64,000 nucleotides of DNA, taken from the NCBI GenBank assembly GCA_964006375.1, contig OZ023267.1, positions 18,972,539 to 19,036,538 of the forward strand, written 5' to 3'. The stretch is from Tillus elongatus (lineage: Eukaryota > Arthropoda > Insecta > Coleoptera > Cleridae). The stretch's first letter is position 1. Every line of letters begins with the position of its first letter. A program made the position numbers and the translations under genes. Positions 1-11,477 of this stretch are shown here, in pieces. The notes beneath the pieces were generated by a model. The model had not been told where the DNA came from, ran no database searches, and worked only from the letters and a program-made list of their open reading frames with translations.

Positions 1-970
1 GTTTTACAAACCCAGAAGTCTTAGTTTCAAACTTTCAACCGTCATTGTCCTTCATTTTACTAAAATATTTCCCGAAATCTCATTTCAAATAGACCCTTTC
101 TCTGATGTTTGGCAGTAGCCTTAGCTATGGAGTTTATCGTTTAATGATATACAATTTTGTCGAATTTTCGTAAAAAATCAATAAAGCTCAATATATCCGT
201 TATTATACAAGATATGAAAAAAAATGTATACATTAATTATAGGGTGTCTTGAGCTACATCTTAAAAAAATATTTCTACAATCACAGGTTGGCCCATAAGT
301 CGTTGCTGATACAAATTCTCTCCTTTTTTAATCAAACACGCCTTATGTTGTTGCATTTTTGCATTTTCCATCGAAATATAATGCATGTTTGTAAGAAAAG
401 AAATTCTGGACGCAACAAGTGCGTTATGGTAGCGAATTTTAATCAAATGCTTCATATTTGAATAGCTCAATTTGCTATTAACCTATAAGGTTTACCAAGA
501 AACGAGTTTTTTCGGGAACACTTTAATATTTTAATATATGTATCGATATTTTAAATTTCCCGGTTTTCTGACTCCCACAACTCAAAGAACTATTAGTGAA
601 TTCTCTCTTTTTTAGTGAAAAAAATCACTAATGAGGAGATCGCGACTTTTGAATTTGAAAAAATGCCTTCAAATGAGCACTAATTAGGTCCCCGAGAACA
701 CCTATCCGGGGTCAGTTTCAATTTTTATATGTTTGATAATAACTCAAAAAATAATCGGCCGATTTTGATAAAATTTGGTGAGTACCTTTCTTTTGTAAGT
801 AGCTTGGACAAGTTAGTTAGCCAGGAAAATCTGCTCAGTTGAAATAGATTAAACAATGATTTCTTTTAATTAGACAGACGGATTCCCCCGGGTCAGTATC
901 AGTTCTGAGCTGGACCTTAAATGTATGGAATTTCGACCACGAAATTATAATGCATGTTTTCTAAGAAAAT
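1..970 (+). repeat. Dispersed AT-rich repeat family A, copy 1
   Basis: Non-coding. Bases 1-547 match 57420-57950 almost base for base (shared stretches include AGACCCTTTCTCTGATG and ACAAGATATGA), and pieces recur in reverse near 24830-25330, 36790-37040, 42360-42640, 55690-55850, 56220-56740 and 60210-60400. At 556-900 lies the second module of the family (ATGAGGAGATCGCGAC, TTCAAATGAGC, CGGGGTCAGTTTCAA, then AACTCAAAAAATAAT). In most copies a long (TA)n array sits between the last two phrases; here only a short ATATG is present at 727-731. No coding capacity was seen. It is probably a non-autonomous DNA element or fragments of one. Confidence 0.75.
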
Positions 971-975
971 AAATT

Positions 976-1283
976 CGGGACTCAGCGAGTGCGTTATGGT
1001 AGCAAATTTTTATTGAACGCCTCAAATTTGAATAACTGAATTTGCTATTAACCTATAAGGTTCGTTAGCCAGGAAGCTAGTTTTTTTTCGGGAATATTTT
1101 AAGTTTATTTTCGACAAATTTGTGTACATTTTCAAACAGTAAAGTTATTTTCATGAAATATGGTACACTACTTCTACTATATATGTTATACTGGTAACCA
1201 AATTTGATGTCTGCTTTCTTAAAAAAACACACATTTGCTATTTAAGACATTTTAATGAAAATTCACGCACTTGCTGCGTCCGG
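976..1283. mobile_element. MITE-like element with ~40-bp inverted ends (GACGCAG family)
   Basis: The left end reads GGGACTCAGCGAGTGCG followed by TTATGGTAGC; the right end is the reverse complement of the same motif (CGCACTTGCTGCGTCC). Interior phrases CTATTAACCTATAAGGTT and GGTTATACTGGTAACC are shared with copies at 16655-19258 and 57825-58139. About 308 bp, no ORF. The inverted ends suggest a MITE, but similarity between copies extends outside these ends into family A, so the true boundaries may be wider. Confidence 0.6.
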
Positions 1284-2007
1284 ATTTTTTATTATTACAC
1301 GGACACAGCACGTTTTAATTAACATATGAAAAATCGTCTAATTTGTAAAGCAGTGTTTTTTACTACCAATTTCCTTGTATAAAAATGTAATTGTTGATAT
1401 TACAGGCGGTTTTCACAGGACAAACGTACCAACACTGTAGGATAGGAGACAAAGTCGGTCACGTTTTCAGTGTGTAATCAGCTACAAAGGTCTACAAAGG
1501 CTATACAGGGTTAGACGCACAAATTGTACATCAGAGGCTATACCAAGCTGGCGTCTAATAATAAAGAGGGACAGACACTCGTGACAAGTGACTCTAATAA
1601 CACTGGACGGACCCCCCTATCTTACAGTCTATGCTTCATTAGTTGTCTCTGCTACAACAGAGTAACTAACGAATTAGTTCTTGGTGAAATAATGCAATAA
1701 ACTTGCCAAGAAATAACTAAATTATGACATTAACTTGAAGGAGGAGAATCTAGACTTTGGTTGTAAAAAATTTGCAACTTCCGAGGCAACCTTTGCGACA
1801 CAATTTAAGTCGTTTAACCCTTTGAAGCACGAATTTCAATGTTATTTCCAATTCTATTGACATTTGGTAAATATCATCTTAATGTGTAGAAAAATGATGT
1901 AGTACACTTCTTTGTTGCAAAAAAAAAAACATTTATTTTAACTTTTGCAAGTGGTTTCGATATGAACACATACAAAATCGAAAGATTACATATATGTATT
2001 TTCTATT

Positions 2008-3771
2008 ATTGATGATAAGTTAGAAAACAGTTTTTTTCTGCCAGTAAGCACAACCCGACTTTACACTATGCAGCTCCATCTGGTTCGATGAGGTTTTTCG
2101 GCCGTACTACACTGAGCACAGCGTCTTGATGTTCCGTGCACAGGTAGATGTTTTGCTTGATCACGCCGTTGATCTATTGGTACATAGGGCTTGAATCTGG
2201 ATACAACTTTTTTAGTAGAAGATGGCCTTCCACAAGAGCCTCTTGAAACCGAATCCCCAATCAAACTCAGTATTACTTCACATCGGAAAATTTTGAGGCT
2301 CATAGCACTTTTCGTCCTCCGTTTGAATATTATATATGAGTTGCCTACTGATGTATCGAGAAAATGCCAAAATAGATGCTGGTACCATTTTCGGGATTTC
2401 CGAGCAAGATTTAATCATATCAGCTTTGTCAACTCCACACATATACCTTCGGTAGTCTACAACTGCTTTAGGGCAATTGACTTCAGTCATACTTCCATCT
2501 TTCTCCCTTTTATTCACTTTAGTTTGATCTGTAGGAGAATGTATAGTAGAGAGCATCTGGATAGTTCTTTTGTCCTTCCACTTGACACAATATACTTTGT
2601 CTCTATAAACTGCCCAATCAAAATCACCTTGATTCATTTCCTTATCGCCTTTCAATCCAGTGGAAAGATTTTTTCTCTTTGCGCGTACAGTTCCACACGC
2701 GTTGATTTTATTTTCTTGTAAATAAAGTAAAGGGTCAGTTGTTCTGAAATAGTTATCAAAGTAAGGGTGGTGTCCTTTTCCTTCGAGACCCTTAGTCATG
2801 TCAAGCACTACCCGTTCACCTAAACCTTTCTCAGATTTATCTTGTTGCTTTCCTGTATCTAATTCAAAATTACTTAGATAACCTTCTTTATCGGCGCACG
2901 TCCAGATTTTAAACCCCCTTTTTACAGGTTTCATTGGCATATATTGCTTGAAAGCTATTCGGCCTTTGAACTTCACCATGCTTTCATCAACCGACACTTC
3001 TTTTGATGGGCAATAATATTTCTGGAAGTTTTTCTTTAGGAGTTCAATGTATGGTCTGATTTTAAACAATTGATCAAAACCGGGCTCCCCTTTTTTTGCC
3101 ATTGTGGCATTGTCATTGCAATATACGCTAGTTAGCAGGGAGCCAAAACGGTTTACGCCTATTTTTGATGCTATGAAATCATCACGTATTTCTGGACGCG
3201 AAGACCAGTAATCGCGAAAGGAGGGAGACTTTTTTATACCCATGAGCAAATTTACCGCTATAAAAATTTTTATTTCCTCCTCAGTTGTCGGAATAAAGTT
3301 TCTTTTTTCCTGGGTGGCATACAAGTTTGTTTGTTCTGTAACCAGACGAATAGCATCGCCAAAAATAAGCAAGAAGAAATCTATAGGTTTTGTGACATCA
3401 GGTGGTACTTCAGAGCTGGGACCAGTTAGTTTCTGAAAATGATTTAGATTCGGAGCAATTTCTTGTTTTCTCCAGTTCACAAAGTGGATAAGTGGTAGAT
3501 CATCTTCTAAATCGCCTGGGTCGTCATCTATGTCGCTCCCAATTGCCAAATCGTGGTCACTCAAAATAGTGTCCTGAGCAATCGCTTCGGTAGTTTCATT
3601 ATTTTCAATGATGTCTTCAATCATTTCTTCCTCTTCTTCCTCACATTCGCTTATTACTGACTCTCCATCACAAGGAATTTCATCAAGCAGAGCGTAAGCT
3701 TCATCCGAGGTTAGTTTTGACAAATCGATTTGTTTTTTCACTTGCGACAAATCAATTTGATTTTCCATCAT
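2008..3771 (-). pseudogene. piggyBac transposase, broken by two frameshifts
   Basis: A DDD-type transposase (DDE_Tnp_1_7 type) that would cut and paste at TTAA. The main frame starts at a Met at 3771 and runs 497 codons. An acidic N-terminus (about residues 35-90) precedes the catalytic core. The three acidic positions appear intact: VDESMVKFKGR (D262), PYFDNYF (D339) and YMCGVDKAD (D448). The frame is lost around 2405, where the next frame carries the expected KWYQHLFWHFLD segment and the Cys-rich tail (RRCAQC...RWSC). A second shift near 2063 is needed to reach the last cysteines (CKVGLC) and a stop near 2008. With only two indels the copy is fairly young. Stops and shifts could also be sequencing errors; that would make it a live element. 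Confidence 0.88.
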
Positions 3772-3809
3772 AACCTAAACAAATTTACTTTAGTGCATTG
3801 CACGCACAC

Positions 3810-4159
3810 TGGTTTCGCCGCGAAACCATATCCGATTGACAAAGTAAAAACAATAAACTATGTAAAACAAGTATTCTTACCTTTCTATTAGTGCCTCAGT
3901 AACACAATCGTCCAAAAAAAACGGAGTAGTTATAACACTTTTTACGAAAATGTAGATAAAAAACGAAATCATTCATAAAACGTGGTTTCTTTGACAAATT
4001 CTAACGAATACTAGCAATACAGTGTTCGCCAATGGCAAACTTGCGATGGAGATCAATAGATGGCGCACTAATACCCAAGTAGGATGTGTGGTTTCACTGT
4101 AAAACCATTCTACATATAGAAAAAAAAACATTAGATAAGTGGTTTCTGTGTGAAACCAC
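3810..4159. promoter_or_regulatory. Three subterminal palindromes at the piggyBac right end
   Basis: Imperfect palindromes at 3810-3828 (TGGTTTCGCCGCGAAACCA), 4089-4107 and 4139-4159 share GGTTTC...AAACC arms. A weaker relative sits near the left end at 1951-1969. Spacing and shared core suggest binding sites for the element's own transposase; this is inference. They lie between the start of the transposase frame and the right terminus, so they may also overlap its promoter. Confidence 0.45.
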
Positions 4160-4177
4160 TTTGCTTCAAGGGGTTAA

Positions 4178-6455
4178 ATACATCTAATCTCTTAAAAACG
4201 AATTTCAAGTTTTACACGTAAAAAAACACAAAAACCTAACAAACTAAAGACTTTTGTGAATATAGCTATTAATAAGGGTGAAAGTGTAAGTTTAAAGAAA
4301 TAAACTGATGTTTTTCATAAGGATTCTAAAACATCCTACATCAATTTTGTTTATTTATTTACTATAAATTCACAATTTTTAACTTACAATTTGTATAGAA
4401 CAATAACAGTACAATAAAAGCGAAACTAAAATAATAGGAACAAAAACAAAAATCTTAACGAAACCTATTTTTATACACGTGGAAGATATATCGGTTATTT
4501 TCGATGATATAGAAAAAATTAAAGATTAACTGACCTTGTAACGCTCGTGTTCATTACTGCTTTATATATTCGAAATGAACCCGTAAAAGACTTAATTAAT
4601 GATCAACAATCCAATATCTTTAAAACAACTCGTGTTTTGATTTCAAAATTATTTTTATGAAAAGTCGCTACATTTTCAAGCACCGTAGATACATCACTGC
4701 TTTTCCAATTTGTAGGTTAAAATTCGTTGCGTGCTTGCCATAGAAAACTACCTCGCATTTTTACGGAGCAAATATTTCCAGGAAAGAATTAAGCATTTAA
4801 AATATACGTTAGAATATTCTAGAACAAATTATTATTTATGTAGAAATTTCCGGAATCAGTGACGTAAGCCAACGACAGTTTGAAAACATTTGCGTGCAGG
4901 CAGCAGAATTGGCGGTAACGCCACCGAGCCAGGTCTCGCTAACTCATCAGAAAAACGAAGGCTAGAAAGAGTTAGCACACTACTTGTAAAGGTCACAATT
5001 CAAGATGCTGGGTGATGCTTCAAAACATTCGCCCAGGGAGAGTCTAACGCTGACGCTCCTGGCGTACACATCGTTTACTTGAGGTGGCTCTCGAATTGCC
5101 TTATAAACAGGGTTTTAATAGTCTTTCTGTTACCTATACTACCTTGTAACAATACTCCGTGATTGTTTGAAGTGTTTTAATAATTTTCGAGTTTAAATAA
5201 ACATAGTATTCAGCATAAAACGAGAGTTAAGTTGTGGTTCTTTGTTTTAACCTGTTGCATTGCTGCTTTAATTTACGTTTAAATTGCGGTTCGCAAAGTT
5301 TCCAACAAGCAAATTCAGAATATCGACCTACGTGTCAAATGGTCTTGTACACGTGAAACAACAAATCCACCTGCAGTGACCACCAATGGGAAGCATCACT
5401 GATTTGCCCAGTTTCTCTCATATCGAGGTCACTGAAACTTGTGTCAGGCATTCTTAGTAGATCCAACTTGGAGGGCATCCCCATAGAGTCACAGGTAATT
5501 CAAGCCAGGAAAGTTTGGTGAGTCCATATAGAATTGTTCTCTGAACCAGCCAATATTTCATGCAGTCATTTGATATCTGAACGTTTTATAATCTGAACTT
5601 TCAAACTCACTTATTCAAGTTTTAAGTTTAAACATGTCAGGGAGGTGCTGTTAAAATAATTATAGATTTGCTGTATAATCTCTGGAATTATCTCAGTTTT
5701 TGTAAATTTAAACATTTAGTTTTTGAAATAGTAGTTAATTGAATTTTGTCTGTAAAAATATACAACTTATGCATTATCTTTAATATAACTTATTTTTAAT
5801 AATGACTATAGAGTTTTCACGTAAATATCTACATATATATTTTTTAATTGAGCCTCACTCTAAGAACTGGCCAGGATCTAAATATATAATTAACCAAGTT
5901 AATTGATAAACGTCAAATAATTTACATAATAATTTGTTTACTTTTGAGCTGCAGACACACAGTATCTGATTTTTAGTATACCTCAATATATAAGTGCTTA
6001 TATTTCTTTAGCAAGATACAACCACATTTATCTCATTATTCTGTCATATGCATGTTAATTGATAATTTCTTGTTATTGAAGCTCTTGCTATTTATTTGAT
6101 TTCTATTTGTGTACAATTAATGTTTATTTTGAATTCACCATTTATTTCGTTGTGTTGCTATTCCAAATTCAATTCGTATGAATAAATTCAATATATTGTT
6201 ACATTAATATGTCTGTTTGATTGAAGATTATTTCCTCTTTAAACCCTTTTTACTTTTTGGTGACGACATAATCAAGACTCTTTAATATCGCATTCCTAGA
6301 TATCGAAGAGAAATCTTAATTAAAAAAATCATCGTAACCAGCACTAGTTTGGAGCGCTGATAAATATGAGACTTCAGGCAGTGCAACAAAACAACACCAG
6401 CGTAAGTAGTAAACAATATTAAGATCTTACAACTTCATAAAGTATTTATAATCTT
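4178..6455. other. No recognised gene
   Basis: AT-rich sequence without convincing coding signal on either strand. Around 4850-5320 composition is less AT-rich and has an AATAAA-like site (5196-5201), loosely resembling an LTR, but no TG...CA boundaries or target duplication could be found. Confidence 0.4.
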
Positions 6456-7291
6456 GCTAGTCATAAAGCCGATAGATAGAAACCATTTAGGGTAGGATTT
6501 ATAGTAAACAGTGACCTCACTACGGACCAGATTTGGATTCATTTGAGGTCCCTCATATATTACTGCTTGCCTATTACCGAGTTATGAATTATTATTTAAG
6601 GGAGGTTACAACCTTCATTTTTAAAGCTCTACATAACTAAAATATTACGGTGTATAAAAGATATCCCAAATTTCTTGTACTCACATTAACATCTTTTTTT
6701 AATGGCAGCTTTTTATAACCTTTTCAGATTCCTGGCAAAAAATTTAGGGTTTTCTGTCATAATAATTTTGTTCGAAAGCCCCATAATTTTCGAGTTATTC
6801 GAAAAGGCGTGTGAAAAATACAATTCTCATCGCTCTACAAAAATATCAATTGTAGCTTTATCATGGCCTGCTAGTCATAAATCTGATAGATAGAAACCTT
6901 TTAGGGTAGGAGTTATAGTAAACAGTGACCTCACTACGGACCAGATTTGGGTTCATTTGAGGTCCCTCATATATTACTACTTGCCTATTACCGAGTTATG
7001 AATTCTTATTTAAGGGTGGCTACAACCTTCATTTTTAAAGCTCTACATAACTAAAATATTACGTTGTATAAAGGATATCCCAAATTTCTTGTACTCACAT
7101 TAACTTCATTTTTTTTAATGGCAGCCTCCACTTTTTACAACCTTTTCAGATTCCTGGCAAAAAATTAAGGGTTTTCTGTCATAATAATTTTGTTCGAAAG
7201 CCCCATAATTTTCGAGTTATTCGAAAAGTCGTGTGAATAATACAATTCTCATCGCTCTACAAAAATATCAATAGTAGCTTTAAAACGGCCT
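6456..7291 (+). repeat. Direct tandem duplication, two ~414-bp units
   Basis: Unit 1 (6456-6869) and unit 2 (6870-7291) begin with GCTAGTCATAAA and end near GGCCTG. They share long identical stretches (AACAGTGACCTCACTACGG, CCGAGTTATGAATT, CATAATAATTTTGTTCG) with scattered substitutions and a ~7-bp insertion (CCTCCAC) in unit 2. Neither unit has a convincing reading frame. Only two copies are seen. Confidence 0.9.
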
Positions 7292-7318
7292 GTGATGTGT
7301 TAATTTTTTGAGGAATCT

Positions 7319-7745
7319 GTCTCAGACAGTGGCTCGATCAAAATATAAGGTTAAACTGGACGAAACTTATACCAGGAGTAGATTTAGAGGAGGGGTTCTC
7401 AGCCCAAGAGAAATATATATGGATTACTCCATAACACACTAATTTTGCTTAATTTACGATGTATTATTGTACATTTAAGTACAACTTCATGGAATCAGGC
7501 GACGTCTAACTATCGTATTATGAAAAAGTGGTGATATTTCTGAAACCGTAGATTTTTGGAAAAAAGGAATGTCTAGTAAAAGTTATAGGCCAGTGTCTTA
7601 TCTATCCGAATGTGAAGAAATATGCAGGTGCTTAAAATAAGCGAGTTTTAAACCTTTGAATTTCTTCCGCAAAAACCTAAATTACTGAACAGCCAGTATA
7701 ACTTTCGTCAAGTTTGATCTTAAATTTTGAGCCACTATCTGAGAC
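7319..7745. mobile_element. Foldback/MITE-like element with ~53-bp inverted ends
   Basis: The left arm 7319-7375 begins GTCTCAGACAGTGGCTC; the right arm 7693-7745, read on the other strand, begins GTCTCAGATAGTGGCTC. The arms stay alignable to GACGAAA...TTATACC(T)GG with mismatches and a small gap. Length ~427 bp, no ORF. Superfamily unclear because no target duplication could be fixed. Confidence 0.65.
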
Positions 7746-7867
7746 GATTATACGATATCTACAAGTTTTAGTTTGATACTTTTAGTAATTTAAAAGATAT
7801 TGCGTTTTCAAACAGTTTTTTCCTTAAAGTATTTAATCGTCAAGACTGTCTAATGAACTCAGCCAAG

Positions 7868-8076
<209 letters not shown>

Positions 8077-8082
8077 GTTTCA

Positions 8083-8215
8083 ACTAACCTTGGATTTGGG
8101 TTCGGTCCTAATTCGCGCTCATTTGAAGAAATTTTTCAAAAATCTTACCATCGATACCCCTCTATTAGTAGTGAATTTTCATAATGAAAAGTGCGCCGCT
8201 ACTCCCTTAATCACT
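8083..8215 (-). repeat. Family A fragment next to the TA array
   Basis: Contains TTCGCGCTCATTTGAAG and a relic of the TTAGTGAATTTTC/AATGAAAA inverted motif, in the order found beside other TA arrays (58886-59010, 61340-61430). Confidence 0.65.
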
Positions 8216-8780
8216 TTTGTTTGGAAACTTTTCGATTTCTATAAAAAAAAAGGAGTTATCGAACTTTGCATCTTAGTGGGTAAACCTGTATGTATCAATG
8301 CAAGTCGACGGATACGTTAGCAATTCTCCAGACGGCAGTTCAAGGTTTGTTTGCATAATTAAAGATGTTGTTGGAAGGACTAAGGTCGAAAGTAAATAAG
8401 TACCCCAACCCTTTTGGTATGAAATTGGAAATAACACCGTGTGAAATAAGATAGCACTCTACCTCACAGAAATGTATTATACCGCGTTTCTTAGCCCTCT
8501 GTACATATGGGAATTCGAATAAATAAAGTGGGAAATGGAAATGGCGTCCAGAAAGATGTTATTTCAAGACAGTCGAAAAAAACAAATTCAATAATGTATA
8601 AATTCAGAGAACTTGAAATTGTACCATAAAGCATCACAATGATATTTATTTTCATATTTTCTGGTAGACTATATACAGCAAAATAAAATTTAAGCAAGCT
8701 TCACCTTTGGGGGAATATTTAATGTACACCCTAATTAAATTATAGAAGTTATCACCAAAAAATGAAATTGTACATATATT
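8216..8780. other. No recognised gene
   Basis: AT-rich; short open frames only, without domain resemblance. Confidence 0.4.
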
Positions 8781-8784
8781 TAAT

Positions 8785-8990
8785 ACACGATGTATATACA
8801 GGTAGCCCATGGAAAACGAGCTGGCTGCCATAACTGTCGGGAAAATATTTTGTCGAAAAAACATGAAACACGTCAAGTTGTGAAGGGGACAACTTTTGAC
8901 ATAAAAATTATAGCTCAAATTTTACCCTGGGGTAAAATTTGGGGGTGTCATCCCCCAATTTTTTTCAAATGGGAATAGGGATCATGTGAT
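8785..8990. repeat. Dispersed repeat containing a perfect short hairpin
   Basis: The block TACAGGTAGCCCATGGAAAA...TAACTGTCGGGA...TTTTGTCGAAAAAA recurs in reverse at about 16430-16515, so it is a dispersed repeat. At 8927-8950 AAATTTTACCC, spacer TG, GGGTAAAATTT forms a perfect 11-bp inverted repeat. No coding frame. Confidence 0.6.
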
Positions 8991-9164
8991 AGCTCATTAG
9001 AAAGAGCTTTTGGTTCGCTATACATTGCTTTTTTATTTTTAAAATTTAGTCCATTCGTTTAGAAGATATGAAGAGACCACTCATTAATTTCAAGGTCTGT
9101 TTAAACTGGAAGTATTAATTTTAGTTATACGCCGTACTAATAGTGTATAATTCTTATAAAAATT

Positions 9165-9205
9165 CAGTTTGACGACGCATTTGCTGCGTCTCGAAAATTT
9201 CTTAG
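9165..9205 (-). repeat. Degenerate end of the GACGCAG inverted-repeat family
   Basis: Matches the right-end motif (CGCATTTGCTGCGTCTC) found at the termini of complete copies elsewhere; the rest of that copy is not recognisable. Confidence 0.4.
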
Positions 9206-9239
9206 TCATTCACCGTTTCTCAATAAATGGCAAGTGTTC

Positions 9240-9831
9240 TGTCGTTATTTTCTACCCCTTTTTGCCACATCCACGTGCCGACTATGGAAACCAGAATAGA
9301 GTTGGTCACTCTGAGCACGTCAAGCAATGTTGGTAAACCCGAAGATGTCACCGTGGAGATTTACCTTTTCGGACAATCAGAGCCGCGATAATGTTCTTTA
9401 TCTGATTGGTTAGACAGGCCGCCTACCCCTTCGCGGCCCCTGGAAACGGGAAGACTTCGGAATCAAGAACTCTGCAAAGGTCCTATTTCATCGATGATCG
9501 TGCTATAGTGCAGTTCACTCAATCAGTTCGATTCCTTCGTCGCCCCCTGGGCATTGGGAAAACACCGCCCGTAGCAGCCACGTGGAGCACACAACGGGGC
9601 TGCTCCTCGCTCATTCTGAAAGGTGTTGTAAACCACGTGGACCATAGAGCGAGGCTGTCCCCCGTTCCCATTTAAGTGCTACAAACAGCGTGTACCAGAG
9701 AACGAGGCTGTTCCTTATTCCCCGTGTTAAACTTGTTACTTACTCTAAGAAGAAGAGCTGTTTCCGAAGCACATCGAGGCTGCTCCTCGTTCGACGCATC
9801 AACGACGTCCCAGGCAAGAAGTTGCAACGTG
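9240..9831. other. GC-rich spacer with short imperfect repeats
   Basis: Much more GC-rich than the surroundings. The phrase GAGGCTG(C/T)TCC(T/C)C recurs near 9597, 9648, 9703 and 9777 with variable spacing, suggesting a decayed short tandem repeat. No convincing gene. It abuts but lies outside the target duplication of the composite retroposon that follows. Confidence 0.4.
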
Positions 9832-9843
9832 TCTATTTAACTA

Positions 9844-11477
9844 GATTAGATTAGATTTTATTGTGAGTGGGCTATTCCAGTCTCTCCATCGCGACCTTAG
9901 GTCTATTGTGGCTCACGTCTAATTATTTAGATTTCACCCATCAATTCCAGCTCTCTGAGGGAGTTGATCTTTTCTTGAGGGTGAAAGTTTGTTTGGTAGG
10001 TGTACTGCCATCTGAGTGAAGTCGCTTGCCCGTTTCGAAGCTCAAAGAGAGATAACCTCTCTCCGAGTTCGTCTGGACCCGACATCCGTCAGTGTTTGCC
10101 TCGAGGCGGTATCATGAAGTCCCGCTCTCGAGCAGCATCCAATCTACAGTTGTAAGCCACCCCTAGAGATCTCAGCTCCCCTCAGCCTCGTCTAAACCTG
10201 ACACCTAACAGTGTTAGACTCAAGGCAACATCCCATCGAGTCCCGCTCCCGACCATCACCCCAGCGAGGCCGTCCGTCCGTTTCGTAGCACACAGTATAG
10301 GCTCCAAACTCCGGGTGTCTACCACTCATCAGATATCAGAGCCCCCCTGGACGTCTGGACACACGACACACGCCAGGGCTCAATCCAGGGCGGTATCATC
10401 TGGAACCCCGCTCCCGAGTAACAACCAAGCGAGGCCAACTCTCAGTCTCTGAGGCCACAGTGTAGGCGTCAAACTCCGGGTGCATATCACTCCCCAGAGA
10501 TATCCGCCTCCCCCCAGCCTCACCTGCACCAGACCCCCGCCAGTGTTTCATTGACTCGAGGCGGTATCATGAAGTCTCGCCCTCGAGCAGCATCCAGGCG
10601 GGGTCGTTAGCCTGTATCGATGCTCACAGAGTAGGCCCAAGTCTCCAGGTGCAAGTCTCCAGGTGTAATCCACCCCTAGAGATCCCAGCCACCTCCGGGT
10701 TCGTCCAGGCCCAACACCTGCTAGCGTTAGCTTAAATTTCACCCAACAAATCGAACTTCCGACAGGAGACGACACCTGCGAGGTGAAACTTTGTTTGACA
10801 GATGTACTGCCATCTGAGCAAAGTCGCTTGCCCGTCTCAAAGCTCAAAGAGAGATAACCTCTCTCCGAGTTCGTCTGGACCAGACATCCGTCAGTGTTTG
10901 ACTCGGGGCAGTATCATGAAGTCCCGCATCCGAGCGATCCAAGTGAGGTCGTTTGTCTATTTCGAAGCTCACAGAAGAGGCATCAACCCTAAATTTTATT
11001 CCACCCCTAAAGATATGAGCTCTCCTCTGGGTACGTCTAGACCCGACACCCACCAGTGCTAGACTCAAGGCGACATCCCATCGAACCCCGCTCCCAAGCA
11101 ACGCACAAGCGAGGCCGTATGTCCGTACCGAAGCACACAGTGAGGGCCTCAAACTCCGGGTGTTTACCACTCATTAGAGTGATCAACCCCCCCGGGTCGT
11201 CTAGACACACGACATCCGCCAGCACTCAACCCAAGGCGGCACCCATCCGGAACCCCGCTCACGAGTAACAACCATGCGAGGTCAATTGTCCATTTCTAAG
11301 CTCAGGGTGGAGGCCTCAAAATCCGGGTGTACATAACTCCCCAGAGATATCCGCCTCCCTTCAGGCCCACCTAGACAAGACCCCGCCAGTGTTTAATTCC
11401 AATTAGTCGCCTTTTACGACAGGCAAGAGTTACCTTGGGCCTATTCTTTTAGTTAGTCCCCGGATCCACAGGGGACA
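9844..11477 (-). mobile_element. Non-autonomous composite retroposon with tandem-repeat body
   Basis: Flanked by TCTATTTAACTA (9832-9843) and TCTATCTAACTA (11478-11489), an 11/12 target duplication. Read on the minus strand, the 5' end (11477 downward) begins with a GTCCCCTGTGGATCCGGGG-type leader and GCCTGTCGTAAAAGGCGAC. The body is GC-rich tandem repeats, and the 3' ~140 bp match the 3' end of the LINE at 26768-27282 (CCCACTCACA, GACC...AGGTCTATTGTGG), ending in AATCTAATCTAATC directly at the duplication. No long ORF. Best read as a non-autonomous element copied by that LINE's machinery, or an internally deleted LINE whose 5' UTR is repetitive. Confidence 0.7.
9990..11420 (-). repeat. Higher-order tandem repeat, ~160-bp units in an ~803-bp period
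   Basis: Diverged units carry the same ordered phrases: CGAAGCTCA, CAAACTCCGGGTG, CCCAGAGATATC, CAGTGTT, CAAGGCGGTATCATC and CCCGCTCCCGAG. Unit starts are visible near 10028, 10270, 10432, 10603, 10828, 10955, 11113 and 11279. On top, a longer period is seen: GATAACCTCTCTCCGAGTTC occurs at 10051 and again ~803 bp later at 10854, with the same upstream phrase TGTACTGCCATCTGAG. Confidence 0.8.

Larger units (their letters stand above)
1818..4173 (-). mobile_element. piggyBac-family DNA transposon, near complete
   Basis: Both ends are visible. TTAA lies at 1814-1817 and again at 4174-4177, the target duplication typical of piggyBac. Just inside, the left end reads CCCTTTGAAGCA and the right end, on the other strand, CCCCTTGAAGCA (11 of 12 match). 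Length is 2356 bp, normal for the family. The transposase is encoded on the minus strand. Several ~20-bp palindromes of the form TGGTTTC...GAAACCA lie in the subterminal regions and are candidate transposase binding sites (inference). Confidence 0.9.

Noticed and set aside
2191..2721. 176-codon plus-strand frame
   Set aside because: Antisense shadow of the piggyBac transposase.
4850..5320. Possible solo LTR
   Set aside because: AATAAA-like signal and GC shift only; no TG...CA ends or target duplication.
10548..11268. Several overlapping open frames in the GC-rich tandem repeat
   Set aside because: Open frames occur on both strands and follow the repeat; no domain or consistent frame between units.
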